Of a stretch of 64,000 bases of DNA, positions 45,809 to 55,220 are shown piece by piece. The position numbers and the translations under genes are program-made. The notes under the pieces are model-generated. The model saw only the letters and a list, made by a program, of their open reading frames with translations, did no database searches and was not told where the DNA came from. Each line of letters begins with the position of its first letter. Within the stretch, counting starts at the first letter, position 1. Where the stretch lies: assembly GCF_000317475.1 (NCBI RefSeq), contig NC_019729.1, positions 3,920,501 to 3,984,500 of the forward strand, read 5' to 3'. The stretch comes from Oscillatoria nigro-viridis PCC 7112. Lineage in GTDB: Bacteria > Cyanobacteriota > Cyanobacteriia > Cyanobacteriales > Microcoleaceae.

Positions 45809-48800
45809 ATGGCTATTTTACACGGCAGTTGGCTCCTAGATAATGAAAAAAGTTGCTTGTTTATTTGGGGAGAAACTTGGCGAAAAATTGAGGCGATTCA
45901 GACCCTAGAATTAGGGAATAATTTACCGCATCCCTTAGCAATGACCGAATCGGAATTTAAGATTTTCCTAAATTCCTTGCAGCAGTCGGGCAAACTCAAC
46001 TGGCAATTACCGGAAACCGCAGAAAATCCACCGGAAAAGAGCAAAAAAACTAGGCGGTCGCCCAAAACTCCCAAGGAAGAAATTCCCGCCCCCAACTCCT
46101 CAATTAAAAAGGAAGTTCGGGCGATCGCACTTCCCACCCACATCTGGGAATCGAACTCAAATCTGATGCCGCAGCACTCAGCAGCAGCAATTGAGGAACC
46201 CGCTAAAACCGAGGAAATTTACCTTTATCCCTGGCAAGTCGAGGGTTTTTGTCTCAACCCTCAAGCAGCTTTTGTTTTCTTGCAATCACTACCGCTTAAC
46301 AGCACGGAGCCCGACTCTTTTGTCGGCTCAGATTTGCGTTTTTGGTCTCATATTGCTAGGTGGAGTTTGGATTTGTTGGCAAGATGCAAATTTTTGCCTG
46401 GATTAGAGAAACAGTCGGACGGTTCTGCTATTGCCAAATGGCAACCGCTGTTAGATAGTTCTACAGATACACTCCGCCTCGCCACTTTTGTCAAGCAAAT
46501 GCCGACGGCTTGCCGAACATATCAATCGAAGGAAGAAGGAAGAAGGAAGAAGGAAGAAGGAAGAGGGGAAAAGGAAGAAGAATCCAGTCAATTGCCTTTA
46601 GCGGTGGATTTGCCGATGGGGGCGGAGGAATTGGTGTTAGGCTTTTTGAGTAGTATTGTAGATAGTCAAGTGCGATCTGCTGGTAGCTCTACTTTAGAAC
46701 TCAAAGCAGTTTCTCCGGTGCGCGACTGGCTGCAAGCTTTGCACCAGGAATCTGGGATAGTTCAAGTAGAAACAGCAGCCTTGGAAAATTTGGCAACCAA
46801 GCTGAGTGCTTGGACTGCACCGCTGCAAAACCAATTATCTCAACAAAGTCAATTTCGCACTTGCTTTCAACTCATACCACCAGTGCCCGGTAAAGCCAAC
46901 TGGAGTTTAAATTATTGTTTGCAAGCAGCAGATGAAGCGGAATTTTTGGTAGACGCGACAACTGTTTGGAACAACTCAGTCGAGCGTTTGGCTTATGCGG
47001 GGCGGACAATAGAATTGCCTCAAGAAACTTTGCTCAGTGGCTTGGGTTTAGCCTCGAAACTTTATCCGTTAATTGAACCGAGTTTGCAAGCACAGCGGCC
47101 TCAATCTTGTCAATTAAATCCGCTGCAAGCTTACGAGTTTATTAAGTCTGTAGCTTGGCGGTTTGCTGATAGCGGGTTGGGCGTGGTTTTGCCGCCGAGT
47201 TTGACAAAGACAGGTGGTTGGGCGAGTCGTTTGGGTTTGAGCATTCAAGCGGAAACTCCGAAAGTGACTCCCGGCAAGGGGGGGTTGGGATTGCAAAGTC
47301 TGCTAAATTTTAAGTGGGAATTGACGATCGGCGGACAGCGCATTTCTAAGGCAGAATTTGACAGGTCGATCGCGTTGAATTCGCCTTTGGTGGAAATTAA
47401 CGGCGAGTGGGTGGAGTTGCGCGCGCCGGATGTGAAAGCGGCTCAAACTTTTTTTGCCAGCCGCAAAGAGCAAATGACTCTTTCTTTGGAGGATGCTTTG
47501 CGTTTGGCGTCGGGCGATTCTCAGACGATCGAAAAATTGCCTGTGGTGAATTTTGAGGCTACGGGTCAACTTCAGGAATTGTTGAATACTTTGAGCGATA
47601 ATCAAGCCGTAAGTGCGATCGCAACTCCCGCTAGTTTCCGAGGACAATTGCGGCCTTATCAAGCCCTAGGAGCAGGCTGGTTAGCATTCTTAGAACGCTG
47701 GGGTTTGGGTGCTTGTCTCGCGGACGATATGGGGCTCGGCAAATGCTTGTTACCACAAAGCTTGCTTTTTGTCAATGGCTTTTTACAAAAAGCTGAAAAA
47801 ATATGGGAAGCTTATGCCGGAAAAACAGAATTCGACGGTGAGGGCTTTTGGTCTGAACCTAACGAGCAATTACTGGTAAATTCCATAAATCAGGAAACAG
47901 GCAAAATTGTACAGGCGCCTATTCGACGGCTTTACCGCCAGCCAGTGCAAGAAAAGTTGCGAACCATCAAACTACAAGACGGTAGCAGCATCACAATTAC
48001 CGGCCGCCACAAATTGTTAGGACGCGATGGCTGGACAAATGACCTCAAGGTTGGAGACTATGTTTGCGTTCCTGCTAAATTGTATTGGGAAGGAAAGCCG
48101 GAAGATCCCGATTTGGTCAAGTTTTTGGCTTGGCAGATTGCTGAGGGACATGAGCAGCGCGATCGGGCAACGCTCACAATAACGCAGAAAGATGTGGCAG
48201 TTATTGAAGAATTGCGTTTCACACTTCACCAATTAAGCAAAAAGTATGGGATAGAAATAAATAATCCTGCAGTTCGTACTCCCGGTAAGCAAAGAGCAGC
48301 ATATTTAGCTGTGTGTAGTCGATCGTACCAAAGCTTTCTTCAGGCTAAAGGCTACGAGTGGGGAAAGCTGTCAGCCGAGAAAAGCTTCCCGCAATTCATC
48401 ATGCAAGCCAATCTTGACAGCATACGGATTTTTCTCAGAAACTACTTTGATGCTGAAGGTTCTGTCCTTCCTAAAATGCGGACTGTCGAAATTAGCACCG
48501 CTTCGCCTTTAATAATTCAACAACTTTCTACACTGCTGCGGCGCTTTGGAATTTGGCTGCGAATCGCCACTAAGCAGAAACGCGCCACCAATGGCAGCGG
48601 GATTTTTCGCACCTATTATATCGGTGCTTTCGGCGGTAACTCAGCGCGCATATTTTTGCAGGAAATAGGCTTCGGTTATCCAGAAAAACAGCAAAATTTA
48701 GAGAAAATTTGCGAAGTTACTGCCAATACAAATGTCGAAGGAATTCCGGTTTCGGATATTGTTGCCGATGCAGTGGAGATGACCAAACTGCCGCTACGGC

Positions 48801-50509
48801 ATTTCGGAATGCACAATCCTGTTTATATTAACGGTTCCCAGCAGTTTTCCCGCATCAGCCTAGGAAAGGTGGTAGCAGGTATGGAAAATGTGCTTGGTGG
48901 TTCCGCAGAACAGGAGTACCGCCAGCTAAAGCCTTCTAAATGGACGAATCAAACCCTAGAGGCTTATGCAAATCTCAATGTAGCGCAGCTAAATAGTGTC
49001 CGAGAAAATTTGCAACTTATACTCGATCGCGAAGTCTTTTATTGCCGGATAGAGGAAATTGAGAATTTTGAGTACAGCGGGTGGGTTTATGATTTTGAGG
49101 TGAGCAAGCATCACAATTTTGTTGCCAATAATATCTTGTGCCACAATACTATTCAGCTAATTACTTTTCTCCTGCATTTACAGGAACAAGATTCTCTAGA
49201 AGCGCCAACATTACTGGTTTGTCCCACATCGGTATTGGGCAACTGGGAGCGGGAAGTCAAGAAATTTGGCCCGACGCTGAAAGTGTTAGTTCACCACGGA
49301 GACAAACGCGCTAAAGGCAAAGCATTTGCGGCTGAAATTAAGGGAAAGGATTTAATCATTACCAGTTACACGCTGGTGTTTCGCGATGCGAAGGAATTTC
49401 AAGGCATTAAGTGGCAAGGATTGGTTTTAGATGAAGCGCAAAATATTAAAAATTCCGAGGCGAAGCAGTCGCAAGCAGTGCGGCAAATAGAAGCATCTTT
49501 TAAAATTGCGCTGACGGGAACTCCGGTGGAAAATAGACTGCAAGAATTGTGGTCTATTTTGGAGTTTCTGAATCCTGGCTATTTGGGGCCGCGCAATTTC
49601 TTTCAGCGCCGATTTGCAATTCCGATCGAGAAATACGGCGATCGAGAATCTTTGCAGACTTTGCGATCGCTCGTTCGGCCTTTCATCCTCCGCCGCCTGA
49701 AAACAGACAAAGAAATCATCCAAGATTTGCCCGAAAAACAGGAGATGACTGTCTTTTGCGGGCTGGCAACTCAACAGGCGGCATTATATCAAAAAATAGT
49801 CGAAGAGTCAATAGCGGAATTAGAATCAGCAGAAGGCATTCAGCGCCGGGGAATGATTCTGGCTTTGCTGGTAAAACTCAAGCAACTTTGCAACCATCCG
49901 GCTCTTGTGAAAGCAGAAGCTAAGCCGAAAGAATTGGAGATTAAAAGTCAGGAATCGGGGAAATTGCAGCGGTTGGTGGAAATGTTAGAAGAGGCGATCG
50001 CGGAGGGCGATCGGGCTTTAATTTTTACTCAATTTGCCGAATGGGGAAAACTCCTGAAACCGCATCTAGAACAGCATTTAGGGCGAGAAGTTTTGTTCTT
50101 GTACGGAGGAATTCGGCAACAGCAGCGGGAAGAAATGATCGATCGCTTCCAGCACGACCCCCAAGGCCCGCCGATTATGATTTTATCTTTAAAAGCAGGC
50201 GGCACAGGTTTGAACTTAACCAGAGCAACCCACGTTTTCCACTATGACAGATGGTGGAATCCCGCAGTTGAAAATCAGGCAACTGACCGCGTATTTCGCA
50301 TCGGTCAAACCCGCAATGTGCAAGTCCACAAATTTGTCTGCACGGGTACGTTAGAGGAGAAAATACACGATATGATCGAAAGTAAGAAAGCTCTAGCGGA
50401 ACAAGTTGTCAGCGCCGGCGAAAACTGGCTCACCGAACTAGATACAGACCAACTTCGCAATTTACTAATTCTCGATCGCAATGCTATTATAGAAACAGAA
50501 GAAGAATAA
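45809..50509 (+). CDS. SNF2-family DEAD/H helicase containing an intein
   Basis: The precursor is 1566 aa; after splicing it would be 1098 aa, normal for the bacterial SNF2/HepA-like group. The N-terminal 600 residues are the SNF2_N-accessory region. Walker A is 'LADDMGLGK|TIQLITFLLHL', split by the intein after Lys645. Helicase motifs follow: 'LLVCPTSVLGNWEREVKKFGP', Walker B-type 'GLVLDEAQNIKN', 'IALTGTPVENRLQELWSI', and the C-terminal 'LFLYGGIRQQQREEMIDRF', 'LSLKAGGTGLNLTRATHVFHYDRWWNPAVENQATDRVFRIGQ'. It remodels protein-nucleic acid complexes using ATP. A microsatellite-coded EEGRRKKEEGRGEKEEE stretch sits at about residue 242-258. The SWIM protein gene follows 273 bp downstream. Confidence 0.94.
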   Translation: MAILHGSWLLDNEKSCLFIWGETWRKIEAIQTLELGNNLPHPLAMTESEFKIFLNSLQQSGKLNWQLPETAENPPEKSKKTRRSPKTPKEEIPAPNSSIKKEVRAIALPTHIWESNSNLMPQHSAAAIEEPAKTEEIYLYPWQVEGFCLNPQAAFVFLQSLPLNSTEPDSFVGSDLRFWSHIARWSLDLLARCKFLPGLEKQSDGSAIAKWQPLLDSSTDTLRLATFVKQMPTACRTYQSKEEGRRKKEEGRGEKEEESSQLPLAVDLPMGAEELVLGFLSSIVDSQVRSAGSSTLELKAVSPVRDWLQALHQESGIVQVETAALENLATKLSAWTAPLQNQLSQQSQFRTCFQLIPPVPGKANWSLNYCLQAADEAEFLVDATTVWNNSVERLAYAGRTIELPQETLLSGLGLASKLYPLIEPSLQAQRPQSCQLNPLQAYEFIKSVAWRFADSGLGVVLPPSLTKTGGWASRLGLSIQAETPKVTPGKGGLGLQSLLNFKWELTIGGQRISKAEFDRSIALNSPLVEINGEWVELRAPDVKAAQTFFASRKEQMTLSLEDALRLASGDSQTIEKLPVVNFEATGQLQELLNTLSDNQAVSAIATPASFRGQLRPYQALGAGWLAFLERWGLGACLADDMGLGKCLLPQSLLFVNGFLQKAEKIWEAYAGKTEFDGEGFWSEPNEQLLVNSINQETGKIVQAPIRRLYRQPVQEKLRTIKLQDGSSITITGRHKLLGRDGWTNDLKVGDYVCVPAKLYWEGKPEDPDLVKFLAWQIAEGHEQRDRATLTITQKDVAVIEELRFTLHQLSKKYGIEINNPAVRTPGKQRAAYLAVCSRSYQSFLQAKGYEWGKLSAEKSFPQFIMQANLDSIRIFLRNYFDAEGSVLPKMRTVEISTASPLIIQQLSTLLRRFGIWLRIATKQKRATNGSGIFRTYYIGAFGGNSARIFLQEIGFGYPEKQQNLEKICEVTANTNVEGIPVSDIVADAVEMTKLPLRHFGMHNPVYINGSQQFSRISLGKVVAGMENVLGGSAEQEYRQLKPSKWTNQTLEAYANLNVAQLNSVRENLQLILDREVFYCRIEEIENFEYSGWVYDFEVSKHHNFVANNILCHNTIQLITFLLHLQEQDSLEAPTLLVCPTSVLGNWEREVKKFGPTLKVLVHHGDKRAKGKAFAAEIKGKDLIITSYTLVFRDAKEFQGIKWQGLVLDEAQNIKNSEAKQSQAVRQIEASFKIALTGTPVENRLQELWSILEFLNPGYLGPRNFFQRRFAIPIEKYGDRESLQTLRSLVRPFILRRLKTDKEIIQDLPEKQEMTVFCGLATQQAALYQKIVEESIAELESAEGIQRRGMILALLVKLKQLCNHPALVKAEAKPKELEIKSQESGKLQRLVEMLEEAIAEGDRALIFTQFAEWGKLLKPHLEQHLGREVLFLYGGIRQQQREEMIDRFQHDPQGPPIMILSLKAGGTGLNLTRATHVFHYDRWWNPAVENQATDRVFRIGQTRNVQVHKFVCTGTLEEKIHDMIESKKALAEQVVSAGENWLTELDTDQLRNLLILDRNAIIETEEE
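46528..46580 (+). repeat. GGAAGAA microsatellite inside the SNF2 coding region
   Basis: Tandem ggaagaa heptamers in frame, coding for a charged KEEGRRKKEEGRGEKEEE run in the N-terminal accessory region. It is the same sequence class as the intergenic array at 22107-22183. Confidence 0.85.
47744..49147 (+). other. Intein with LAGLIDADG homing endonuclease in the SNF2 gene
   Basis: 468 codons from Cys (47744) to Asn (49147), followed by Thr as the +1 extein residue. Splicing block A is 'CLLPQSLLFVNG' and block B is 'ITGRHKLLGRDGWTNDLKVGD' with its conserved T-x-x-H pattern. The two dodecapeptide endonuclease motifs are 'LAWQIAEGHE' and 'LRNYFDAEGSVLP', with acidic catalytic residues kept. Block F/G reads 'YDFEVSKHHNFVANNILCHN|T'. 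All residues for protein splicing are present. It interrupts the ATP-binding loop between Lys and Thr, so the helicase can be active only after splicing. Confidence 0.95.
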
Positions 50510-50618
50510 TATTAATTGCCAATTCCCAACAGCACGACACGGATGTCACGGAACGGATGTCACGGATACACGGATAGCTGTTTTTTCCTTTCTGACTTCA
50601 GCATCCCAATTACCTGCG

Positions 50619-50781
50619 CGGGCCAATGCCCGATGCCCAATTCCCAATTCCCGATTGAAGCCAGAAGGAAGAAGGAAGAGGGGAAGAGAAGGAGATAGGG
50701 AAAATTCCCTGCGCGGGCCAATGCCCGATTCCCAATTCCCAATGCCCAAATCTAAAATCTAAAATCTAAAATCTAAAATCG
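50619..50781. repeat. Mixed heptamer repeats between the SNF2 and SWIM genes
   Basis: gcccgat/ttcccaa units (two near-identical 'tgcgcgggccaatgcccgat' copies at about 50616 and 50711), a ggaagaa run, and an aatctaa array at 50748-50780 ending right at the SWIM gene start. Confidence 0.8.
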
Positions 50782-50782
50782 A

Positions 50783-51610
50783 ATGATTGACAGAGAATGG
50801 TGGACACAACAGTGGTTAGATTTAATCAATACCTACCGCTTCAAAAAGCGCTTAGAACGCGGCTGGCAGTACGCCCGCGAAGGTAAAGTTCTCAGCATTA
50901 AATTTCCCAATCAAGAAGTAATTGCCGTAGTTCAAGGAACCGATCCAAAACCCTATCAAGTTTCTTTAGGACTCGATACATTGAGCGATGAAGATTGGGA
51001 TTATGTGATTGAAAATATGTCGCAAAGAGCAGTTTTTTCAGCTAAACTCTTAGCAGGAGAAATGCCGCACAATATTGAAGATGTATTTGCAGCGGCAGGC
51101 AAAACGCTATTTCCATTAAGCTTGTCAGATATTCGATCGCGCTGTAGCTGTCCTGACCCCAAAAACCCTTGCAAACACATCAGTGCAGTATACTACTTAT
51201 TGGGCGATCGCTTCAGTGAAGACCCCTTCGTACTCTTTCAACTGCGGGGGAGAACCAAAGAGCAAATCTTGACAGCACTCCGTCAAAGACGAGGTACGCA
51301 AGGAGAGGAAAATTCCCAACTCAACTCCGGCGAAAATGCCCCCGCTGCGAATTCTAAATTGCCGAAGGTCGATCGCTTTTGGGAATACAATCAGCAGCTA
51401 GAACCATCTCTAGTAGTAATTGTACCCCCACCCAGCAGCGAGACAGTATTAGATATCTTAGGCCCGATTCCCCTTACCGCTGACGGAAAAGGAACCGCTA
51501 GCAAATCATCGCCCGCATCTGAGGCGCTAAAACAGCATTTTGCCAAAATTTACCAAGCAGTTAGCCAGCAAGCAGTTTTAGCAGCACTAAAACGGGGCGA
51601 AGGAGATTAA
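50783..51610 (+). CDS. SWIM zinc-finger protein
   Basis: This is a 275-aa protein starting MIDREWWTQQWLDLINTYRF. The SWIM motif CxCx(n)CxH is 'IRSRCSCPDPKNPCKHISAVYYLLGDRF' near residues 115-142. SWIM proteins commonly lie next to SNF2 helicases in bacteria, and the two are thought to work together on DNA or protein complexes. The C-terminal part is low complexity (LNSGENAPAANSK) and then helical. It is probably co-transcribed with the helicase. Confidence 0.9.
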   Translation: MIDREWWTQQWLDLINTYRFKKRLERGWQYAREGKVLSIKFPNQEVIAVVQGTDPKPYQVSLGLDTLSDEDWDYVIENMSQRAVFSAKLLAGEMPHNIEDVFAAAGKTLFPLSLSDIRSRCSCPDPKNPCKHISAVYYLLGDRFSEDPFVLFQLRGRTKEQILTALRQRRGTQGEENSQLNSGENAPAANSKLPKVDRFWEYNQQLEPSLVVIVPPPSSETVLDILGPIPLTADGKGTASKSSPASEALKQHFAKIYQAVSQQAVLAALKRGEGD

Positions 51611-51898
51611 CTTTTTTTGTTGGGCTATAGCCCTTGGGGCTACAATTTCTAATTTCGTTTAGCAGTAGAAGGCGGGTTTGTGAAGCGCAACCAAGTTGCC
51701 AAAGTGGCTACGGCGAAGAGTGAAGCAAAGCTAAAAGTTAAGAAAGTCTCAAATGCTGACATAAGGCTGTTCCAGTTGGGTGAACGAAGGAATGTTGCTA
51801 TTAATTTTTATATCAGCATCGATCGAGCTTTTCAACCGATCGCGCACAAAGTTTTTAATGCTTAACGCTTTGTAACATTCCATCAAACAACATTACAA
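51611..51898. other. Intergenic region without a supported gene
   Basis: It contains an imperfect palindrome 'gggctatagcccttggggct' at about 51620 after the SWIM gene and a basic 61-codon frame from GTG 51680. That frame lacks a good ribosome-binding site and recognisable homology, so I do not call it. Confidence 0.5.
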
Positions 51899-52531
51899 TC
51901 ATTTCATATTATTGATAACTCCGATTAATTCCTGGGGGTGTTCGATCAAAAAATCGGGATTGTGTGCCGCCAAAGCTGACCGAGAATTAAAACCCCAAGC
52001 GACAGCAATTACTTTTATTTTAGTTTTTTTAGCTGCTTCTATATCTCTAATCTCATCTCCCACATAAACGACTTGTTCGGGATTAATATTTTGTTTATTT
52101 AACCATCGATTAATTACTTTGTGTTTTCCAAAGGTTGTTCCTGAATAAATAAAATCAAAGGTATCCTGCAACCCATTTTTTTCAAGCGAATCCAAAACAT
52201 TATCTCTAGAATTAGAGGTAATAATCCCCAGTTGAAAACCGCTGTTTTTTAACTCTAACAAAACTTCTTTAATCCCGCAAAATAAATGAATATTCGGAAT
52301 TTCACTCCGCAACTCTGCTTTCAGCTTCCTAATTAGCAGCGGGAATTTGAAGATGGAAATTCCCGAATACATCAGAATTTGCCAAGAATTTAAATTGCTA
52401 AGTTGAGCCAGTTCCTCTTTGGTTGCCGATTTAAAGCCAAATTCAACTGACAAACGGTTGGTTATGCTCAGAAGAATATCGATTGTATCTGCTAAAGTAC
52501 CGTCAAAATCAAAAATAATTACTTTGGTCAT
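51899..52531 (-). CDS. HAD-superfamily hydrolase, phosphoglycolate phosphatase-like
   Basis: The start at 52531 (MTKVIIFDFDGTLADTIDIL) puts motif I (DFDGT) at the N-terminus as usual, giving 210 aa; an upstream ATG is rejected. Motif II is 'LGIITSNSRDNV', motif III Lys is in 'GTTFGKHKVI', and motif IV is 'VYVGDEIRDIEAAKK'. The helical cap of the beta-phosphoglucomutase/Gph type lies between motifs I and II. The substrate cannot be told; phosphoglycolate or nucleotide monophosphates are typical. Confidence 0.88.
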   Translation of the reverse strand: MTKVIIFDFDGTLADTIDILLSITNRLSVEFGFKSATKEELAQLSNLNSWQILMYSGISIFKFPLLIRKLKAELRSEIPNIHLFCGIKEVLLELKNSGFQLGIITSNSRDNVLDSLEKNGLQDTFDFIYSGTTFGKHKVINRWLNKQNINPEQVVYVGDEIRDIEAAKKTKIKVIAVAWGFNSRSALAAHNPDFLIEHPQELIGVINNMK

Positions 52532-52567
52532 TGGACAATAGCAAATAAGGAACGGGGGAGCATACAA

Positions 52568-52626
52568 TTTTAGATTTTAGATTTTAGATTTTAGATTTTT
52601 AGATTTTAGATTTTTAGATTTTAGAT
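52568..52626. repeat. ATTTTAG heptamer array
   Basis: About eight copies of attttag with small slips, directly upstream of the HAD gene start. Confidence 0.88.
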
Positions 52627-52742
52627 AAAAAATGGCTTGCTGCATAATATATTGACTCTTGGCGATCCGTACATACCCTAGGGTTATTATCTATAGAGTA
52701 AGGTGCTTCTAAGCACCTCGTCGAGCGCGAACATCTCAACTT

Positions 52743-53711
52743 TTAATCGTTAATTTGATTGGCTTTCGCATTTCGCCGCAGCATTTCGGGTTTAATGCGC
52801 CGCAGCGCCGAAGCTGTAAATCTGCGGTTCCATTCTTCGTCGGAGATGTCGGCCAATTCTGCAAGTGTCGGCGCTATATTTTCAGGATAAGGCTCAAATT
52901 CTGCAACATCAGTTGCTTTGGCAAATCGCTGATTCCAAGGACAAACATCTTGACAAATGTCGCAACCTGCTACCCAACCTTGTAAATTAGATGCAATTTT
53001 GTCGGGCAATTTTTCGGCTCGATTCTCGATCGTGTGATAGGCTATACACCGATCGGCATTCACCACAAAAGGCTCAGTAATTGCCCCCGTCGGACACGCC
53101 TCAATGCAGCGAGTGCAAGTACCGCAATGTTCCGTATGGGCAGCATCCGACGCTAACTCCAAATTAGTCAAGATTTCGCCCAAAAACACCCAAGAACCGT
53201 ATTCGCGCGAAATTACGTTACCATTTTTGGCAATCCAGCCAATCCCGGCACGCTGCGCCCACATTTTATCCTGAATCGGCCCGGTATCAGCATAATACCG
53301 CGCTTCAATTCCCTCGCCTTGCGATCGCAGCCAATTTGCCAAAACCTTCAGTTTTTTGTGCAAAATTCTATGGTAATCCCGCCCCCAGCCGTAGCGAGAG
53401 ATTTTAGCATATTCGACCGCTGCATCGTCCCCCCCCTCGCACAGGGAATTTTCGGGGCGTTGGTGGGGCGTGTAGTAGTTGATGGCGACACATATTAATG
53501 ACTGCACCTCTGGCATGAGCGATCGAATATCCTGCCGTTTCGGGTTTGCCATCCATGCCATATCCGCCTGATAACCCTTGTCCAGCCAAGCTTGCAATCT
53601 TTGTTTTTCTAGATCGAAATCAGTGTCTGTTGAGGCTATCCCCACTTTGTGAAATCCCAACTCAAGGGCTTTTTGTTTAATGCGATCGCTATTAATTGAT
53701 TTTTTCATCAC
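52743..53711 (-). CDS. queG: Epoxyqueuosine reductase
   Basis: This is a 322-aa iron-sulfur, cobalamin-dependent enzyme that makes the last step of queuosine synthesis, reducing epoxyqueuosine in tRNA anticodons. N-terminal domain: 'KALELGFHKVGIASTD', 'MAWMANPKRQDIRSLMPEVQSLICVAINYY', 'YGWGRDYHRILHKKLKVLANWL'. Two 4Fe-4S binding sites: 'CGTCTRCIEACPTGAI' and 'GCDICQDVCPWNQRF', with 'YHTIEN' between. The C-terminal HEAT-like extension found in some homologs is absent, as is usual for cyanobacteria. It is divergent from ocp. Confidence 0.95.
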   Translation of the reverse strand: MMKKSINSDRIKQKALELGFHKVGIASTDTDFDLEKQRLQAWLDKGYQADMAWMANPKRQDIRSLMPEVQSLICVAINYYTPHQRPENSLCEGGDDAAVEYAKISRYGWGRDYHRILHKKLKVLANWLRSQGEGIEARYYADTGPIQDKMWAQRAGIGWIAKNGNVISREYGSWVFLGEILTNLELASDAAHTEHCGTCTRCIEACPTGAITEPFVVNADRCIAYHTIENRAEKLPDKIASNLQGWVAGCDICQDVCPWNQRFAKATDVAEFEPYPENIAPTLAELADISDEEWNRRFTASALRRIKPEMLRRNAKANQIND

Positions 53712-53917
53712 CTAAGAAACCACTGCACAATTTGTGCCATAAGTCTAGTAACTTTAAGAGTAATTTTGGGACAGTATTGATAATACTTTGGCAATCTTTA
53801 TATTTATAAGTTTGAACTCCAAAATGTCAAAAATGTTACATAATTTAATTTAGGGAGAATTAGATTCGCCAATTCAAGTACGCAAGTAAAACCGACAGCG
53901 AATCCCACAGCATACAT

Positions 53918-54880
53918 ATGGCAGTTAGTATTCAATCAGCTCAATCTATTTTTTCCAACACCGAGATTGCTAGCATTGTTCCGGCTACCACCGACGCGTT
54001 CTACAAACTCAGCGTTGAAGACCAACTGGCACTGCTCTGGTATGCCTACACCGAAATGGGCGTTTCCATCACCGCAGCAGCACCCGGAGTCGCCAGCATG
54101 ACGCTTGTCGAAGGCGTCCTCAACGACATTAAGCAGATGTCGCCGGCGGAGCAAAGCAAAACGATGTATGACCTAGCTAGCAACGCCGACACTCCGATCG
54201 GGCGGATTTACACTTCCTTGCGCGTCAACACCAAACTCGGTTTCTGGTACGAGTTGGGACAGTTGATGAAACAGGGGATTGTAGCTCCGATTCCCGCTGG
54301 CTATCAAATGTCTCCCGAAGCCACCGCAGTTCTAGAAACCATTAAGAAACTAGATCCAGGCCAGCAAATTACCGTACTTCGCAACACCGTAGTTCACATG
54401 GGCTACGATCCAGATTTCAGCCAAGAGTACGGCAAACGCTTTGCCCCCCGCAGCACTCCCACCGCTCTAGAAGAGCGGGTGAAAACCAAAATTGAGGGTA
54501 TCAGCGAGCAGACTGTGCTCAGCTACATCGACTACATGAACGCCTTCGACTTCACCCCGGCCGTCGGTTTATTTGCTGAAGAAGGTGCCCTGCAACCGCC
54601 TTTCCAAAAGCCGATCGTCGGTCGCGAAGCTATCCTCAACTATATGCGGGAAGAGTGCGTCGGACTGAAAATGATGCCCGAGCGAGGCGTATCGGAACCT
54701 GCCGAAGATGGCTACCGCCAAGTGAAAGTCACCGGCAAAGTCGAAACTCCCTGGTTCGGCGCGAATGTGGGAATGAACATTGCGTGGCGGTTTTTGCTCG
54801 ATCCCCAAGGTCAAATTTTCTTTGTGGCGATCGACTTGTTGGCATCTCCTAAAGAATTGCTCAATTTGATCCGCAAATAG
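53918..54880 (+). CDS. ocp: Orange carotenoid protein
   Basis: This is a 320-aa photoactive ketocarotenoid protein that quenches phycobilisome excitation under strong light. The all-helical N-terminal domain (1-165; 'TDAFYKLSVEDQLALLWYAYTEMGVSI') and the NTF2-like C-terminal domain (about 195-320) are complete. The carotenoid-contacting Tyr in 'TVLSYIDYMN' and Trp in 'NIAWRFLLDP' of the C-terminal domain are present. Upstream, a 206-bp gap holds the promoter shared with queG. A stem-loop terminator follows, then the CTD-homolog gene. No fluorescence recovery protein gene is in the window. Confidence 0.97.
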   Translation: MAVSIQSAQSIFSNTEIASIVPATTDAFYKLSVEDQLALLWYAYTEMGVSITAAAPGVASMTLVEGVLNDIKQMSPAEQSKTMYDLASNADTPIGRIYTSLRVNTKLGFWYELGQLMKQGIVAPIPAGYQMSPEATAVLETIKKLDPGQQITVLRNTVVHMGYDPDFSQEYGKRFAPRSTPTALEERVKTKIEGISEQTVLSYIDYMNAFDFTPAVGLFAEEGALQPPFQKPIVGREAILNYMREECVGLKMMPERGVSEPAEDGYRQVKVTGKVETPWFGANVGMNIAWRFLLDPQGQIFFVAIDLLASPKELLNLIRK

Positions 54881-54916
54881 GATATTCTGGTTCGGTCAGT
54901 CAAATAGACTCTACAA

Positions 54917-54946
54917 AAACCCAGATGCCAGCAGGTGTCTGGGTTT
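54917..54946 (+). terminator. Terminator after ocp
   Basis: 9-bp stem aaacccaga/tctgggttt with a 12-base loop, 37 bases after the ocp stop. The region 54947-55220 then holds an ATTTTAG array (54957-54981) and the upstream part of the CTDH gene. Confidence 0.7.
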
Positions 54947-55220
54947 ATATCATTTTAGATTTTAGATTTTAGATTTTAGATTCAAGAATTGAAGGATTGG
55001 AAATGACTGACGGCATAAGGGTTTGCAGCTTGCTTGCACTTGCATTTTTTGAAAGTAGTATTGATTTTTGTCGGATCGCTCTGAAATCTGCGCTCGACGC
55101 TCTCCGGTTCCTCCTTTTTTCGGAAAATTATTTTCCTGCCCTTACTTATATCTTTTGAGGGATTTGCTGCGACAAAGAGAATGATTACATTAGACTCATT
55201 CATGTGAACTAACTTCTTTT

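Noticed and set aside
51680-51865. 61-codon frame from a GTG
   Set aside because: No good ribosome-binding site, atypical composition and no recognisable family; recorded only in the gap note.
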